55,407 nucleotides of DNA from Actinoplanes sp. TBRC 11911 (GTDB taxonomy: Bacteria > Actinomycetota > Actinomycetes > Mycobacteriales > Micromonosporaceae), in the NCBI RefSeq assembly GCF_012933445.1, contig NZ_JABBNC010000050.1:1-55407 (forward strand). The letters are read 5' to 3'. The notes under the pieces are model-generated. The model saw only the letters and a program-made list of their open reading frames with translations, did no database searches and was not told where the DNA came from. Made by a program: the position numbers and the translations under genes. Shown here piece by piece: positions 17,554-24,859 of the stretch. Each line of letters starts with the position of its first letter. The stretch's first letter is position 1.

Positions 17554-18552
17554 ATGCTGATGGACTTCGCCGCCAGTGTCGCGGCATCTCCGCTGGAGGT
17601 CGAGGCCGCCGCGGCGGCCGCCGAGAAGGACGGATACGCGGGGTTCGGCGCGGCCGAGACGAAGCACGACGTCTTCACCGGGCTGACCCTCGCCGCGCGC
17701 GCCACCTCGCGGATCACCCTCCAGTCGGCGATCGCGGTGGCGTTCGCGCGCAACCCGGTCAACCTGGCGCACTCCGCCGACGACCTCCAGCTGATCTCGC
17801 AGGGCCGCTTCCAGCTGGGTATCGGCTCGCAGGTGAAGGCGCACATCGAGCGCCGGTTCGCGATGCCGTGGGACCGGCCGGCGGCGCGGATGGAGGAGTT
17901 CGTCCGGGCGTTGCGCGCGGTCTGGCAGGCGTGGGCGACCGGCGAGCGGCTGAGCTTCCGCGGCGACTTCTACCAGCACACACTCATGACCGAGTTCTTC
18001 AGCCCGGGCCCCAACCCGTACGGGAATCCGCCGGTCTTCCTGGCCGCGGTGGGGGAGCGGATGACCGCCGTCGCGGGCCGGGTCGCCGACGGGTTGATCG
18101 TGCACCCGCTGACCAGCGCTCGATACGTACGGGAAAAGACCTTGCCGGCCCTGAAGGCCGCCCGCGACAAATCCGATTTGTCGGATTTCACGTTGATGTC
18201 CAACGTGCTGGTGGTGCTCGGTGCGGATGAAAAAGAGCGAGCAAAAGCCGAGCAGGCCGTACGCGGGCAGATCGCGTTCTACGCCTCCACGCCGTCCTAT
18301 CGGCCCGTCCTCGAGCTGCACGGCTGGGGCGAGCTCGCCGACCAGCTCAACGCCCTGTCCCGGCGCCAGGCGTGGGCCGAGATGACCGCGCTGGTCCCGG
18401 ACGACATGCTCGACACGTTCGCGGTGAGCGGGGACGTCGGCAAGGGCCTCAAGGAGCGGTTCGGCGAGCTCATCGACCGGATCTCGATCTATACGCCGTA
18501 CGACGTGGACCCGGCCCTGGTCGCCGACGTGCGCCGGGAGATCAGCCAGTAG
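17554..18552 (+). CDS. LLM-class (F420-type) oxidoreductase (332 aa)
   Basis: A luciferase-like TIM-barrel flavin/F420 oxidoreductase. The family is visible in AAEKDGYAGFGAAETKHDVF, the cofactor-side VAFARNPVNLAHSADDLQLISQGRFQLGIGSQ (split across the first barrel strands) and NPPVFLAAVGERMTAVAGRVADGLIVHP. It resembles the subgroup often described as TIGR03617-like, for which F420 dependence is predicted. No partner gene is obvious; the next gene, a phosphatidyltransferase, starts 58 nt later. Start ATG 17554 is supported by the -10-like element just upstream. Substrate unknown. Confidence 0.87.
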   Translation: MLMDFAASVAASPLEVEAAAAAAEKDGYAGFGAAETKHDVFTGLTLAARATSRITLQSAIAVAFARNPVNLAHSADDLQLISQGRFQLGIGSQVKAHIERRFAMPWDRPAARMEEFVRALRAVWQAWATGERLSFRGDFYQHTLMTEFFSPGPNPYGNPPVFLAAVGERMTAVAGRVADGLIVHPLTSARYVREKTLPALKAARDKSDLSDFTLMSNVLVVLGADEKERAKAEQAVRGQIAFYASTPSYRPVLELHGWGELADQLNALSRRQAWAEMTALVPDDMLDTFAVSGDVGKGLKERFGELIDRISIYTPYDVDPALVADVRREISQ

Positions 18553-18610
18553 GCGGTGAAATCTACCGGTTTCATCGCGTAAGGCGGCTTTGCGCGTATT
18601 GGATGGCGGC

Positions 18611-19369
18611 ATGTACTCGCTCGCCGAGATCCAGCGACGCACCCGCAAGCCGCTCGACGCGTGGTGGACCGTCCTGCTGGTCGACCCGGTGGCAGGCCGT
18701 CTCGTGCGGTTCGCGGCCCGCTACCGGTGGATCACCCCGAACCGCCTGACGGCCCTGGCCGCCGTGGTCGGACTGGGCGCGGCGGCCTGCTTCGCGGGGC
18801 AGTCACGGGGCTGGCTCGTGCTCGGGGCGGTGCTGTTCCACCTGGGCTTCGTGGCCGACTGCGTGGCCGGCCGGATCGCCCGGCTGCGGGGCGGGGGCTC
18901 GCTGTTCGGGGCGTGGTTCGATTTCATGTTCGACCGCGTACGGGCCGTGCTGTGTGCCCTGGCTCTGATGGGCGGGCAGTACCGGCGTACCGGGGAAACG
19001 GTCTTCGTCTGGCTGGCCGCGCTGGTGATCGCGCTGGACCTGCTGCGGTACCTGAACGCCGGCCAGATGTCGCGGATCCGGGCGGTGATGCGCGCGGACC
19101 CCGGCTACCCGACAGGCGAGCGTGCCGGGCGCGACCGGGTCACCGCCTGGCTGCGCCGCCGCCGCATCCGGGTGCACCTGGTCAGCGGCGTCGAGTTCGA
19201 GATGTTCGTGTTCGTCGTGGCCCCGCTGACCGGCTGGATCGCCGGCGTCACCCTCACGGCCGGGGCGTTGCTGGCCGCTTTCGAGGTACGCCTCGTCGTC
19301 CTCCTGTGGCAGGCAACCCGCCGCCACGCGGCGTGGACAGCCGCCCGGCGCCCGCTCGTCGCCCGCTAG
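18611..19369 (+). CDS. CDP-alcohol phosphatidyltransferase-family protein with altered active-site motif (252 aa)
   Basis: A membrane enzyme family that transfers a phosphatidyl group from CDP-diacylglycerol to an alcohol. Several spans are visible (ALAAVVGLGAAACFAG, WLVLGAVLFHLGFVA, others). The CDP-OH-P motif D-xx-D-G-xx-A-R-x8-G-xxx-D-xxx-D appears as DCVAGRIAR then GAWFDFMFD. D83, D104 and D108 are present, but the second aspartate is Ala86 (GCC for GAC). Loss of a metal ligand may make the protein inactive or change its chemistry. ATG 18611 starts before MYSLAEIQRRTRKP; an in-frame TTG at 18590 would add seven residues. Confidence 0.78.
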   Translation: MYSLAEIQRRTRKPLDAWWTVLLVDPVAGRLVRFAARYRWITPNRLTALAAVVGLGAAACFAGQSRGWLVLGAVLFHLGFVADCVAGRIARLRGGGSLFGAWFDFMFDRVRAVLCALALMGGQYRRTGETVFVWLAALVIALDLLRYLNAGQMSRIRAVMRADPGYPTGERAGRDRVTAWLRRRRIRVHLVSGVEFEMFVFVVAPLTGWIAGVTLTAGALLAAFEVRLVVLLWQATRRHAAWTAARRPLVAR

Positions 19370-19413
19370 CGGAACCAAGGTGCCGGCCGGGCTACCTCGG
19401 TCGACATGGCGCT

Positions 19414-19512
19414 GGTAGGCCGTTCGTGCCCGGGCGGGCGTCCGTTGGCAGGCCGTTCGTGCCCGGGCGTCCGTCCGTTGGTAGGCCCTTCGTGGCCGGG
19501 CGCCCGTCCGGG
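19414..19512 (+). repeat. 33-nt tandem repeat, 3 units
   Basis: Three 33-nt units begin at 19414, 19447 and 19480, each of the form GGTAGGCCGTTCGTGCCCGG then GCGGGCGTCCGTT with small changes; a partial fourth follows. It lies in the gene-free stretch 19,370-20,472 and gives no convincing protein in any frame. Confidence 0.85.
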
Positions 19513-19745
19513 TGGGCGTCCGTCCGGCGCGGGAGCTCCGGCGGCCGCACCGATATATCCGATAAATCCGGATAAAAAATGGTCTCGCTTCCTTGAGTCG
19601 CGCCATTAAAGCGGCCGAGGGCGCTCGCATCCGACGGCGGTCTCACGATGCGGTCACCAATCGCCCACATAATGAACCGTCGTCCGAATAGGACGGTTAA
19701 TTTGCCCCGGATAAGGGGCTTTTGGGAGCGGCGTTGACCGGTTAA

Positions 19746-19804
19746 TTTCGAGACCTTGGAGAGTTGCGCCCATATGTGAGCCATAACTCTCCAAGGTCTC
19801 GAAA
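19746..19804 (-). repeat. Dispersed hairpin, copy H4 (minus orientation)
   Basis: A perfect 20-bp inverted repeat: TTTCGAGACCTTGGAGAGTT and its exact complement ending CTCGAAA, around a 19-nt loop containing GCGCCCATATGTGAGCC. Compared with H1, the outer stem pair A-T next to ACC/GGT is G-C here, a compensatory change. To its left, 19,651-19,675 carries the diverged flank (GGTCACCAATCGCCCACATAATG). Confidence 0.95.
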
Positions 19805-19880
19805 TCCGACCGTGCGAGCCGCCGCCGGAGGCGTAAGCAATCGCTAGGCCTGCGCTGTGGGCAACCAAGCGTCGGCCCGC

Positions 19881-19904
19881 CAGTAAAACGAATGTTCGTT
19901 CGCA
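19881..19904 (+). repeat. Short motif family 3, copy 1
   Basis: GTAAAACGAA, two bases, TTCGTTCGC: the core ACGAA-NN-TTCGT is palindromic. It recurs at 20,248-20,271 and, diverged, at 23,991-24,012 (CCAGTAAACGGACGTCTGC). Copies 1 and 3 also share upstream bases (GCTGTG and GGCCC blocks). Confidence 0.6.
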
Positions 19905-19957
19905 GATGAGAACCTAAGCGGACCAGAACCAACTTGACGAGGTCTCGAACTCCGGGG

Positions 19958-20020
19958 ACGCCGATCGCAGGCGGGAGCAATCGGGCGGGCAAGACGACGT
20001 TGTTGCGTGCGCTGGCCGGC
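19958..20020 (+). pseudogene. Possible ABC-ATPase Walker A remnant
   Basis: One frame reads AGGSNRAGKTTLLRALAGAGP, which is an ABC-transporter P-loop (GxNGxGKTTLLRAL) with one substitution. It has nothing else of an ATPase around it: the frame runs on into the 9-nt minisatellite. I read it as a fragment left from a destroyed gene. It is close to hairpin copy H4. Chance resemblance cannot be ruled out. Confidence 0.4.
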
Positions 20021-20070
20021 GCTGGTCCGGCAGCGTTTCCCGGAGCTGAGCCCCGCGATCGGTCGTTGGG

Positions 20071-20225
20071 CCCGCATTGCGGGCATTGCGGGCATTGCGG
20101 GCGTTGTCCGCGTTGCCTGCATTGCTGGCTTTGCGGGCTTTGCGGGCATTGCGGGCATTGCGGGCATTGTCCACGTTGCCTGCGTTGCCTGCGTTGCCTG
20201 CGTTGCCCGCGTTGCCTGCGCTGCC
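20071..20225 (+). repeat. 9-nt minisatellite
   Basis: About 17 tandem nonamers of the types GCATTGCGG, GCGTTGCCT and GCGTTGTCC run without interruption. Translations in any frame are monotonous (for example repeated GIA or CxxC), which I do not consider a protein. The rest of 19,370-20,472 contains the other repeats listed and no gene. Confidence 0.9.
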
Positions 20226-20247
20226 CCGCACCCCAGCGCCGCCTCGG

Positions 20248-20271
20248 CCGTAAAACGAACATTCGTTCGCG
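20248..20271 (+). promoter_or_regulatory. Motif family 3, copy 2; LexA-box-like palindrome
   Basis: CGAACATTCGTTCG (20256-20269) fits the actinobacterial SOS-box pattern GAAC-N4-GTTC with matching outer C/G. It starts about 217 nt before the sulfotransferase gene. Because the same sequence is a repeat elsewhere in the window without an SOS gene, LexA binding is uncertain. Confidence 0.35.
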
Positions 20272-20472
20272 GACCGGGGCGGCCTCGTGGCGTTGGTGAA
20301 GCTGCCCGGCCCGCTGCCAGCCGGCTGGGGCGTAATCCCGCGGCCGGCCGGCTCTGGTTGTCGCTCGGTAACGGGAGCACCCGCAACCCACGAAGATCGG
20401 CCTCGTTCACCCCTTGCGCATGGTATGACCAGATTTAAGGCGAAATAGTGGGACCAGTGGGGTGGGTGTTCG

Positions 20473-21504
20473 GTGTCCAGCGATAGACCGATCTTCGTGG
20501 TGGGGTGCCCGCGCTCCGGCACCACCATGGTCCAGCTCATGCTGCACGCCCACGCCCGGATCGCGATCCCGCCGGAGAGCCGCTTCCTGCTCACCGCGTA
20601 CGCCCGGCGCCACACCTGGGGCGACCTCCGGGACGAGAGCCGCCGGAGGGCGCTGGCCGACTGGATCGTGGCCACGCCCAGCTTCGGCGACCTCGGGCTG
20701 GACCCGGGGCGTACGGCCGAAAGCATCGTCGCCGCCCCGCCCACGCTCGGCTCGGCGGTCGGCACCGTCTTCCGGCTCTACGCGCAGCGCTTCGGCAAGC
20801 CACGCTGGGGTGACAAACGCCCCGCCTACCTGCGGCACCTCCCGGAGGTCCTGCGGCTGTTCCCGGACGCGCAGATCATCAACATCGTCCGGGACGGCCG
20901 GGACTGCGTCGCGTCGCTCAAGGAGGCGCCGTGGCGGCCCCGGGAGTTCGGCGAGCTCGTCGACTTCTGGGCGCGCTCGGCGGACGCCACGCTGCGCGCC
21001 CGCCGCATCTACCCGCCCGACGTCTACCACCAGATCCGGTACGAGGATCTGGTCGCCGACCCGGAACGGCACCTGCGCGTGCTGTGCGAGTTCCTCGGCG
21101 AGGACTACGACCCGGCGATGGCCGAACCGTCTCGGCAGGCCGCGGTGGCCGTGCCGGAGTACAAGACCTGGCACACCCGTACGCATCAGGCCGTCACGAC
21201 CGAGCGGGTGCGCAGCTGGCAGGAGCGGCTCACGGCCGAGGAGATCGCCGTCTGCGAGTCGGTGTTCGGGGCACGCCTCGAACGGTTCGGCTACGAGCGG
21301 TCGGCCGCCGCCAAGCCGGACCGGGTCGCGCACGCATGGCTCGCCGCCCGCGACCGGCTCGGTCCGGTGCGCCGGCTCGCGGGGGACGTCATCGCGACCG
21401 TGCGCACCGGAAACCGCGTACCGGAAATGGCGGCTCGCCTGACCACCGGGCAGCGCGAGAGTCAGTCCTCGCGGATCTCGATGGAGTCGACCCGGTCGGG
21501 GTAG
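20473..21504 (+). CDS. Sulfotransferase-family protein (343 aa)
   Basis: A PAPS-dependent sulfotransferase fold, moving a sulfuryl group to an unknown acceptor. The 5'-phosphosulfate-binding loop is intact near the N-terminus (VVGCPRSGTTMVQLML). The 3'-phosphate-binding region is recognisable as INIVRDGRDCVASLKEAPW. The later YEDLVADPERHLRVLCEFLGE is typical of the bacterial Sulfotransfer family. GTG 20473 places the loop at the usual position near residue 10. The last 43 bases overlap the end of the convergent DUF427 gene. It follows 1.1 kb of repeats and has no carrier or PAPS-synthesis genes nearby. Confidence 0.87.
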   Translation: MSSDRPIFVVGCPRSGTTMVQLMLHAHARIAIPPESRFLLTAYARRHTWGDLRDESRRRALADWIVATPSFGDLGLDPGRTAESIVAAPPTLGSAVGTVFRLYAQRFGKPRWGDKRPAYLRHLPEVLRLFPDAQIINIVRDGRDCVASLKEAPWRPREFGELVDFWARSADATLRARRIYPPDVYHQIRYEDLVADPERHLRVLCEFLGEDYDPAMAEPSRQAAVAVPEYKTWHTRTHQAVTTERVRSWQERLTAEEIAVCESVFGARLERFGYERSAAAKPDRVAHAWLAARDRLGPVRRLAGDVIATVRTGNRVPEMAARLTTGQRESQSSRISMESTRSG

Positions 21505-21842
21505 AACGCGACGTGGTCCTTGATCTCGGTGACCGCCTCGCGGGGCTCCCGGTACTCCCAGACCGCGTCGACCGCCTTGGTGCCGTCCACGTCGATCGAG
21601 TAGTAGCTGGCGTCGCCCTTGTACGCGCAGTACGTCTCGGTGTCGGTGCGCACGAGCACGTCGGCGTCCACGTCCGCGAGCGGCACGTACTGCACCGCCG
21701 GGTACGTCGACTCCTGCAGCGTCAGCGAGTTACGGCTGTCCGCGACGACCTTCCCGGCGAGCGTGACTAACACGCGGCCCTTGGTCGGGGTGATCGTGAT
21801 GGGATGATCCGGGCCGGGGAACAGACGGGGCCTGTTGGCCAT
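21462..21842 (-). CDS. DUF427-domain protein (126 aa)
   Basis: A small all-beta protein of the DUF427 family, common in actinobacteria and of unknown function. The family signature shows in RVLVTLAGKVVADSRNSLTLQESTYPAVQYVP (two adjoining stretches) and TETYCAYKGDASYYSI, ending VWEYREPREAVTEIKDHVAFYPDRV. The ATG at 21842 has a good ribosome site, AAGGAG, six bases upstream. Its 3' end overlaps the convergent sulfotransferase gene by 43 bases. Cytoplasmic, no signal peptide. Confidence 0.9.
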   Translation of the reverse strand: MANRPRLFPGPDHPITITPTKGRVLVTLAGKVVADSRNSLTLQESTYPAVQYVPLADVDADVLVRTDTETYCAYKGDASYYSIDVDGTKAVDAVWEYREPREAVTEIKDHVAFYPDRVDSIEIRED

Positions 21843-21927
21843 GGCGACTCCTTGACTGGTGAAAGGTCCTCCGAGTGGCTACAAGTCACACGGCGTCGCG
21901 ATATTCCTGCCCGCTATGTTTGGTCCC

Positions 21928-22389
21928 ATGCCCGCTCCCGCAGAATCCGCCGCCGCCGCGCTCGGCGTCACCTACGAAGTGACCCACCACGGCCGGGTCA
22001 ACAGTGTCGCCGAGGCCGCCGAGGCCCAGGGCGTCGAGATCCGCGATCTGGTCAAAACCTTGGTCGTACGCCGCGGCGATGACGACTACGTGCTCGTGCT
22101 CGTGCCCGGCGACCGGCAGATCTCGTGGCCCAAGCTGCGCGCCCTGCTCGGGGTGAACAGGTTGTCGATGCCGGACGCGGCCACCGCCAAGGACGCCACC
22201 GGCTACGAGCGCGGCACGATCACCCCGTACGGCTCGAAAAAGCCCTGGCCGTTGATCGCCGACGATCTCACCCGGGGCCGGACGATCAATCTCGGGGCCG
22301 GCGAGCACGGCACCGGCCTGCGGGTTTCCGCCGACGAGACGGTAAAAGTGCTGAACGGCCAATTCGCTGACGTCACCGAACCTGCCTAG
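21928..22389 (+). CDS. YbaK/ProX-type aminoacyl-tRNA deacylase (153 aa)
   Basis: A trans-editing domain protein that hydrolyses mischarged tRNA, in the YbaK/EbsC/ProX superfamily. The fold is visible in VTHHGRVNSVAEAAEAQGVEIRDLVKTLVVR with the conserved lysine (VKTLVV), LVLVPGDRQISWPKLRALLG, and the late GTITPYGSKKPWPLIAD and NLGAGEHGTGLRVSADE. I prefer ATG 21928; ATG 21916 is equally possible, and neither has a clear ribosome site. Nine bases separate its stop from the next gene. Which tRNA it edits (Cys-tRNA-Pro or Ala-tRNA-Pro) cannot be told. Confidence 0.85.
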   Translation: MPAPAESAAAALGVTYEVTHHGRVNSVAEAAEAQGVEIRDLVKTLVVRRGDDDYVLVLVPGDRQISWPKLRALLGVNRLSMPDAATAKDATGYERGTITPYGSKKPWPLIADDLTRGRTINLGAGEHGTGLRVSADETVKVLNGQFADVTEPA

Positions 22390-22392
22390 ACT
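22387..22392 (+). promoter_or_regulatory. -10-like TAGACT, probable leaderless start
   Basis: TAGACT overlaps the stop codon of the preceding gene and ends six bases before GTG 22399, with no ribosome site between. The zinc-finger gene may therefore have its own promoter inside the run of genes. Confidence 0.45.
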
Positions 22393-22398
22393 CGGGCC

Positions 22399-22749
22399 GT
22401 GACGAGCGAAGATCCCATTCAGCCCCACATCCCTCCGTCCGGTACCGGCTGCGCCGAGTGCCTCGGTGACGGCGGATGGTGGTTCCACCTGCGCCGATGT
22501 GCTCAATGCGGGCATATCGGCTGTTGTGACAGTTCGCCGGCGCAGCACGCGACGGCCCACTGGCGCGCGACCGGCCACCCGATCATCCAGTCGTTCGAGC
22601 CGGGCGAGGACTGGTACTGGAATTTCGACACCGAGGAGGGCCTCACCGGGCCCGAGCTGGCGCCGGCCACCAGTCACCCGGACACTCAGCCGGCGCCCGG
22701 CCCGGCCGGCCTGGTGCCGGAGGACTGGCGCAAGAAACTGAACCGCTGA
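22399..22749 (+). CDS. UBP-type zinc-finger protein (116 aa)
   Basis: A bacterial single-domain version of the UBP/ZnF zinc finger found in eukaryotic ubiquitin proteases. Zinc ligands are visible as GCAECL, RRCAQCGHIGCCD, then histidines in SPAQHATAHWRATGHPI. The pattern matches actinobacterial UBP-finger proteins of unknown role. The remaining C-terminal part is acidic and Pro-rich (TSHPDTQPAPGPAG). GTG 22399 follows a -10-like element by six bases. The stop overlaps the next ATG by one base (TGATG), so the YciI gene is coupled. Confidence 0.88.
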   Translation: MTSEDPIQPHIPPSGTGCAECLGDGGWWFHLRRCAQCGHIGCCDSSPAQHATAHWRATGHPIIQSFEPGEDWYWNFDTEEGLTGPELAPATSHPDTQPAPGPAGLVPEDWRKKLNR

Positions 22750-23336
22750 TGCCCGAGCCCCGAGCCGTCCCCGGTGGACGGCTCGACCGGCGTGCCTTCT
22801 TCGTGTACGGCCGCGACCACCCCGGCTCGTTCGAGCTGAAGATGAGCCTGAACGAGGAGCATTGGTCGTTCATGGACCGCTACGGGGACCGGCTGATCGC
22901 GCGCGGGCCCACGGTGACCGAGGACGGCGAGTCCTCGACCGGCAGCCTGCACATCGTCGCGCTGGCGTCGGTCACGGAGGCGCGCGAGTTCGCCTTCGAC
23001 GAGCCGTACTTCCGGGCCGGCGTCTTCGAGTCCGTGCTTTTGTGCGGATTTGTCGACCAGCTGGGCCGCACGATGTGGGAGTTCCAGGACGCCGTCCCGG
23101 GGCTGGACAGGTTCCTGGTGATCTCCCCGGGCGCCGCGACGAGCCCCAAACACCTGATCGCGTACGGGGATCTGCTGTCGCTCGACACGTCCGCCCCGCT
23201 GGGCCGCGCCGCCGTGCTGGAGGCCTCCTCACCCGACGACGCGGCCCGCGCGTTGCCGGCCCCGGACGGCGCCCGGGTCGAGGTCCATCACTGGCGCTTC
23301 GGCGGCCGCCCCGGGGTCGCGTCTCTCAGGGACTGA
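22749..23336 (+). CDS. YciI-like protein (195 aa)
   Basis: A dimeric alpha/beta-barrel (YciI/ferredoxin-like) protein. The first 110 residues carry the family layout: FFVYGRDHPGSFELKMSLNE, HWSFMDRYGDRLIARGPTV, SLHIVALASVTEAREFAFDEPYF. The remainder (about 80 residues) is a second, less obvious domain (RFLVISPGAATSPKHLIAYGDLL), so the protein is about twice the usual length. Function unknown; related domains hydrolyse or bind small organic acids. Coupled to the zinc-finger gene by TGATG. Its stop overlaps the convergent isochorismatase-like gene by 11 bases. Confidence 0.8.
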   Translation: MPEPRAVPGGRLDRRAFFVYGRDHPGSFELKMSLNEEHWSFMDRYGDRLIARGPTVTEDGESSTGSLHIVALASVTEAREFAFDEPYFRAGVFESVLLCGFVDQLGRTMWEFQDAVPGLDRFLVISPGAATSPKHLIAYGDLLSLDTSAPLGRAAVLEASSPDDAARALPAPDGARVEVHHWRFGGRPGVASLRD

Positions 23337-23856
23337 GCCGGTCGAGCACCTCGCCGGCGGTGACGACCTCGCCGAACCGTGGCAGCACCACCGTCAGCGC
23401 GTGGTCATGCTCGGCCGCCGTCGTGCCGCTCATCGCATCGGCCGCGAAGACGACCTCGAACCCGTGATCAGCGGCGGCGCGCGCGGTCGACTCGACCCCC
23501 ATCGTCGTGGCGATGCCGGTCATGACCACGGTTGTCACGCCCCGGTCGCGCAGCTGGCCGGCCAGGCCGGTGCCGTAGAACGCGCCGATCGTCTGCTTCA
23601 CCACGGTGATGTCGCCGGGCTGCGGTTGCATCTCCGGGACGAACCCGCTGCCCGGCGGCTGCTCGGCGACGCCCGGCCGCTCCACCCGGACCAGCACGAC
23701 GGTTCCGCCCGCCCGGCGGAACGCCGTCACCAGGCGGCCGGCCCGGGCGACCACGTCGGCGCCCTTGTGGGGACCCAGGTCCAGCTCGACGATGCGTGGC
23801 ATCAGGTCCACCACGATCAGCGCGGTGCGTCCGGCGAGCAGAAGGGGTGCGGGCAC
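23326..23856 (-). CDS. Isochorismatase-fold hydrolase lacking the usual cysteine (176 aa)
   Basis: Member of the cysteine-hydrolase superfamily (isochorismatase/nicotinamidase/YcaC). The triad aspartate is D17 (LIVVDLMP) and lysine is K87 (VVKQTIGAF). The nucleophile position in TGIATTMGVESTARAA is Gly120 instead of Cys. I recall a subgroup with GIATxxGVESTARxA, so this is probably a family trait rather than a fresh mutation. Its chemistry must differ from cysteine hydrolases. The GTG at 23856 sits six bases after a TAGGGT -10-like element, so the mRNA is probably leaderless. Confidence 0.83.
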   Translation of the reverse strand: MPAPLLLAGRTALIVVDLMPRIVELDLGPHKGADVVARAGRLVTAFRRAGGTVVLVRVERPGVAEQPPGSGFVPEMQPQPGDITVVKQTIGAFYGTGLAGQLRDRGVTTVVMTGIATTMGVESTARAAADHGFEVVFAADAMSGTTAAEHDHALTVVLPRFGEVVTAGEVLDRLSP

Positions 23857-23862
23857 CGCGAG

Positions 23863-23868
23863 ACCCTA
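23863..23868 (-). promoter_or_regulatory. -10-like TAGGGT on the minus strand
   Basis: TAGGGT ends six bases before the GTG at 23856 with no ribosome site, the arrangement of a leaderless transcript. Confidence 0.45.
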
Positions 23869-23890
23869 ACAGCTGACGACGCCGCCCGCG

Positions 23891-24012
23891 GGCACCGTCG
23901 GAGCGTTGCTGCTGGCGCGGGCGTTGCTGGACGAGCCGCGTCGGCTGATCGCAGCGCGGGCACGACTCGCTGTGCAGCAGCCGCTGGCCCCGGCCAGTAA
24001 ACGGACGTCTGC
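23891..24012 (+). other. Possible gene remnant plus motif family 3, copy 3
   Basis: One frame from about 23,891 reads GALLLARALLDEPRRLIAAR, like the segment before the Walker B region of ABC ATPases (ALARALLxxP), but no intact gene surrounds it. It runs into CCAGTAAACGGACGTCTGC, a diverged copy of the motif at 19,881. The remainder of 23,857-24,395 holds hairpin copy H5 and its GTGG-rich flanks, and no gene. Confidence 0.35.
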
Positions 24013-24163
24013 CGCCCACGGGTCCCATGATGTGGAACGTGGGGTTCGTTGGATGGAACCGGCGGCCACATCGCGGGCCCCGGGTCCACGAGGTGGGATC
24101 CAGGTCCACCGTGGATTCCTATTCCTCCGTTTCTGTGGCTTTTATTCGGCTGCTCTCGCTCAA

Positions 24164-24220
24164 GTTTCGTAGACCTTGGATACTTCGGGTTCGCATGTGG
24201 GCGTAACTCTCCAAGGTCGC
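24164..24220 (+). repeat. Dispersed hairpin, copy H5
   Basis: Left arm GTTTCGTAGACCTTGGATAC, loop GGTTCGCATGTGGGCGT, right arm AACTCTCCAAGGTC. The left arm is identical, on the other strand, to that of copy H6 (43,732-43,792), so H5 and H6 form a subfamily whose stem has two inner mismatches. The right flank CAATCCCAGAATGTGGAC matches the family flank. Confidence 0.85.
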
Positions 24221-24395
24221 GCGCAATCCCAGAATGTGGACTGGATACCCGTACCGTGGGACCGCGTGAGGAGGCGGGCGTTACGCGGCTCGTTGGTCAT
24301 CCCGCCGGGCGAAGCCGGGCCTGTCCGATCGCTGGCAGCGCGCCCGTGCTCGATGTGGTGCACTTCCCCCGGGCGAATCGAAGGGGGGCCGGGTC

Positions 24396-24785
24396 ATGGG
24401 CAGGCTGTTCGTGGAAGCACAAGGCACCGCGGCGACCGGCGCGGCCCGCGGCGCCCAGGACATCGACCTGGCCACGCCGGGTAACAGCCGCCGGCTCCCG
24501 CTGGTCGTGTCCGTGTCGGACGACGGCGGCTTGCCGGTCGGCGGCCTGACCGCGTCCGACTTCGTGATTGTGGCGAGATTGGTGGCGCCGTTCGGATCCG
24601 AGGTCGCGATCGAGCAACCGAACGGCGTCAGCGGCGGGGCCGACGGCTTCTACCACGTCGACCTCGTCCCGGCGAGCTTCCAGGGCACCCAGCACACCTG
24701 GGTCGCCGGGCGGTACATCTTCAGCATCGCGGTCACCTCGGGCGGCGACCGTGGCCAGACCGTCTGCGCGGTGCTGGTGGACTGA
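24396..24785 (+). CDS. Hypothetical protein, beta-rich (129 aa)
   Basis: I do not recognise the family. The sequence has alternating hydrophobic residues, as in a beta-sandwich (RLPLVVSVSDDGGLPVGGL, DGFYHVDLVPASF, GRYIFSIAVTSGG), and no signal peptide. AAGGGGGG lies seven bases before ATG 24396, a good ribosome site, and third-position bias is strong. It stands alone between the H5 repeat region and a small ferredoxin-fold gene 74 nt downstream. Confidence 0.7.
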   Translation: MGRLFVEAQGTAATGAARGAQDIDLATPGNSRRLPLVVSVSDDGGLPVGGLTASDFVIVARLVAPFGSEVAIEQPNGVSGGADGFYHVDLVPASFQGTQHTWVAGRYIFSIAVTSGGDRGQTVCAVLVD

Positions 24786-24846
24786 CGCCTGTCACTCTTC
24801 GTCATGAATTCCGGCCGATCCGACCGGGCAAAACCGCCGCAACCGG

Positions 24847-24852
24847 TAGATT
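24847..24852 (+). promoter_or_regulatory. -10-like TAGATT, probable leaderless start
   Basis: TAGATT ends seven bases before ATG 24860. There is no purine-rich ribosome site in between. Confidence 0.45.
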
Positions 24853-24859
24853 CTGTCGC

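Noticed and set aside
20007..20438. Frames across the 9-nt minisatellite with CxxC or GIA repeats
   Set aside because: Open on several frames at once simply because of the nonamer; no start context or domain.
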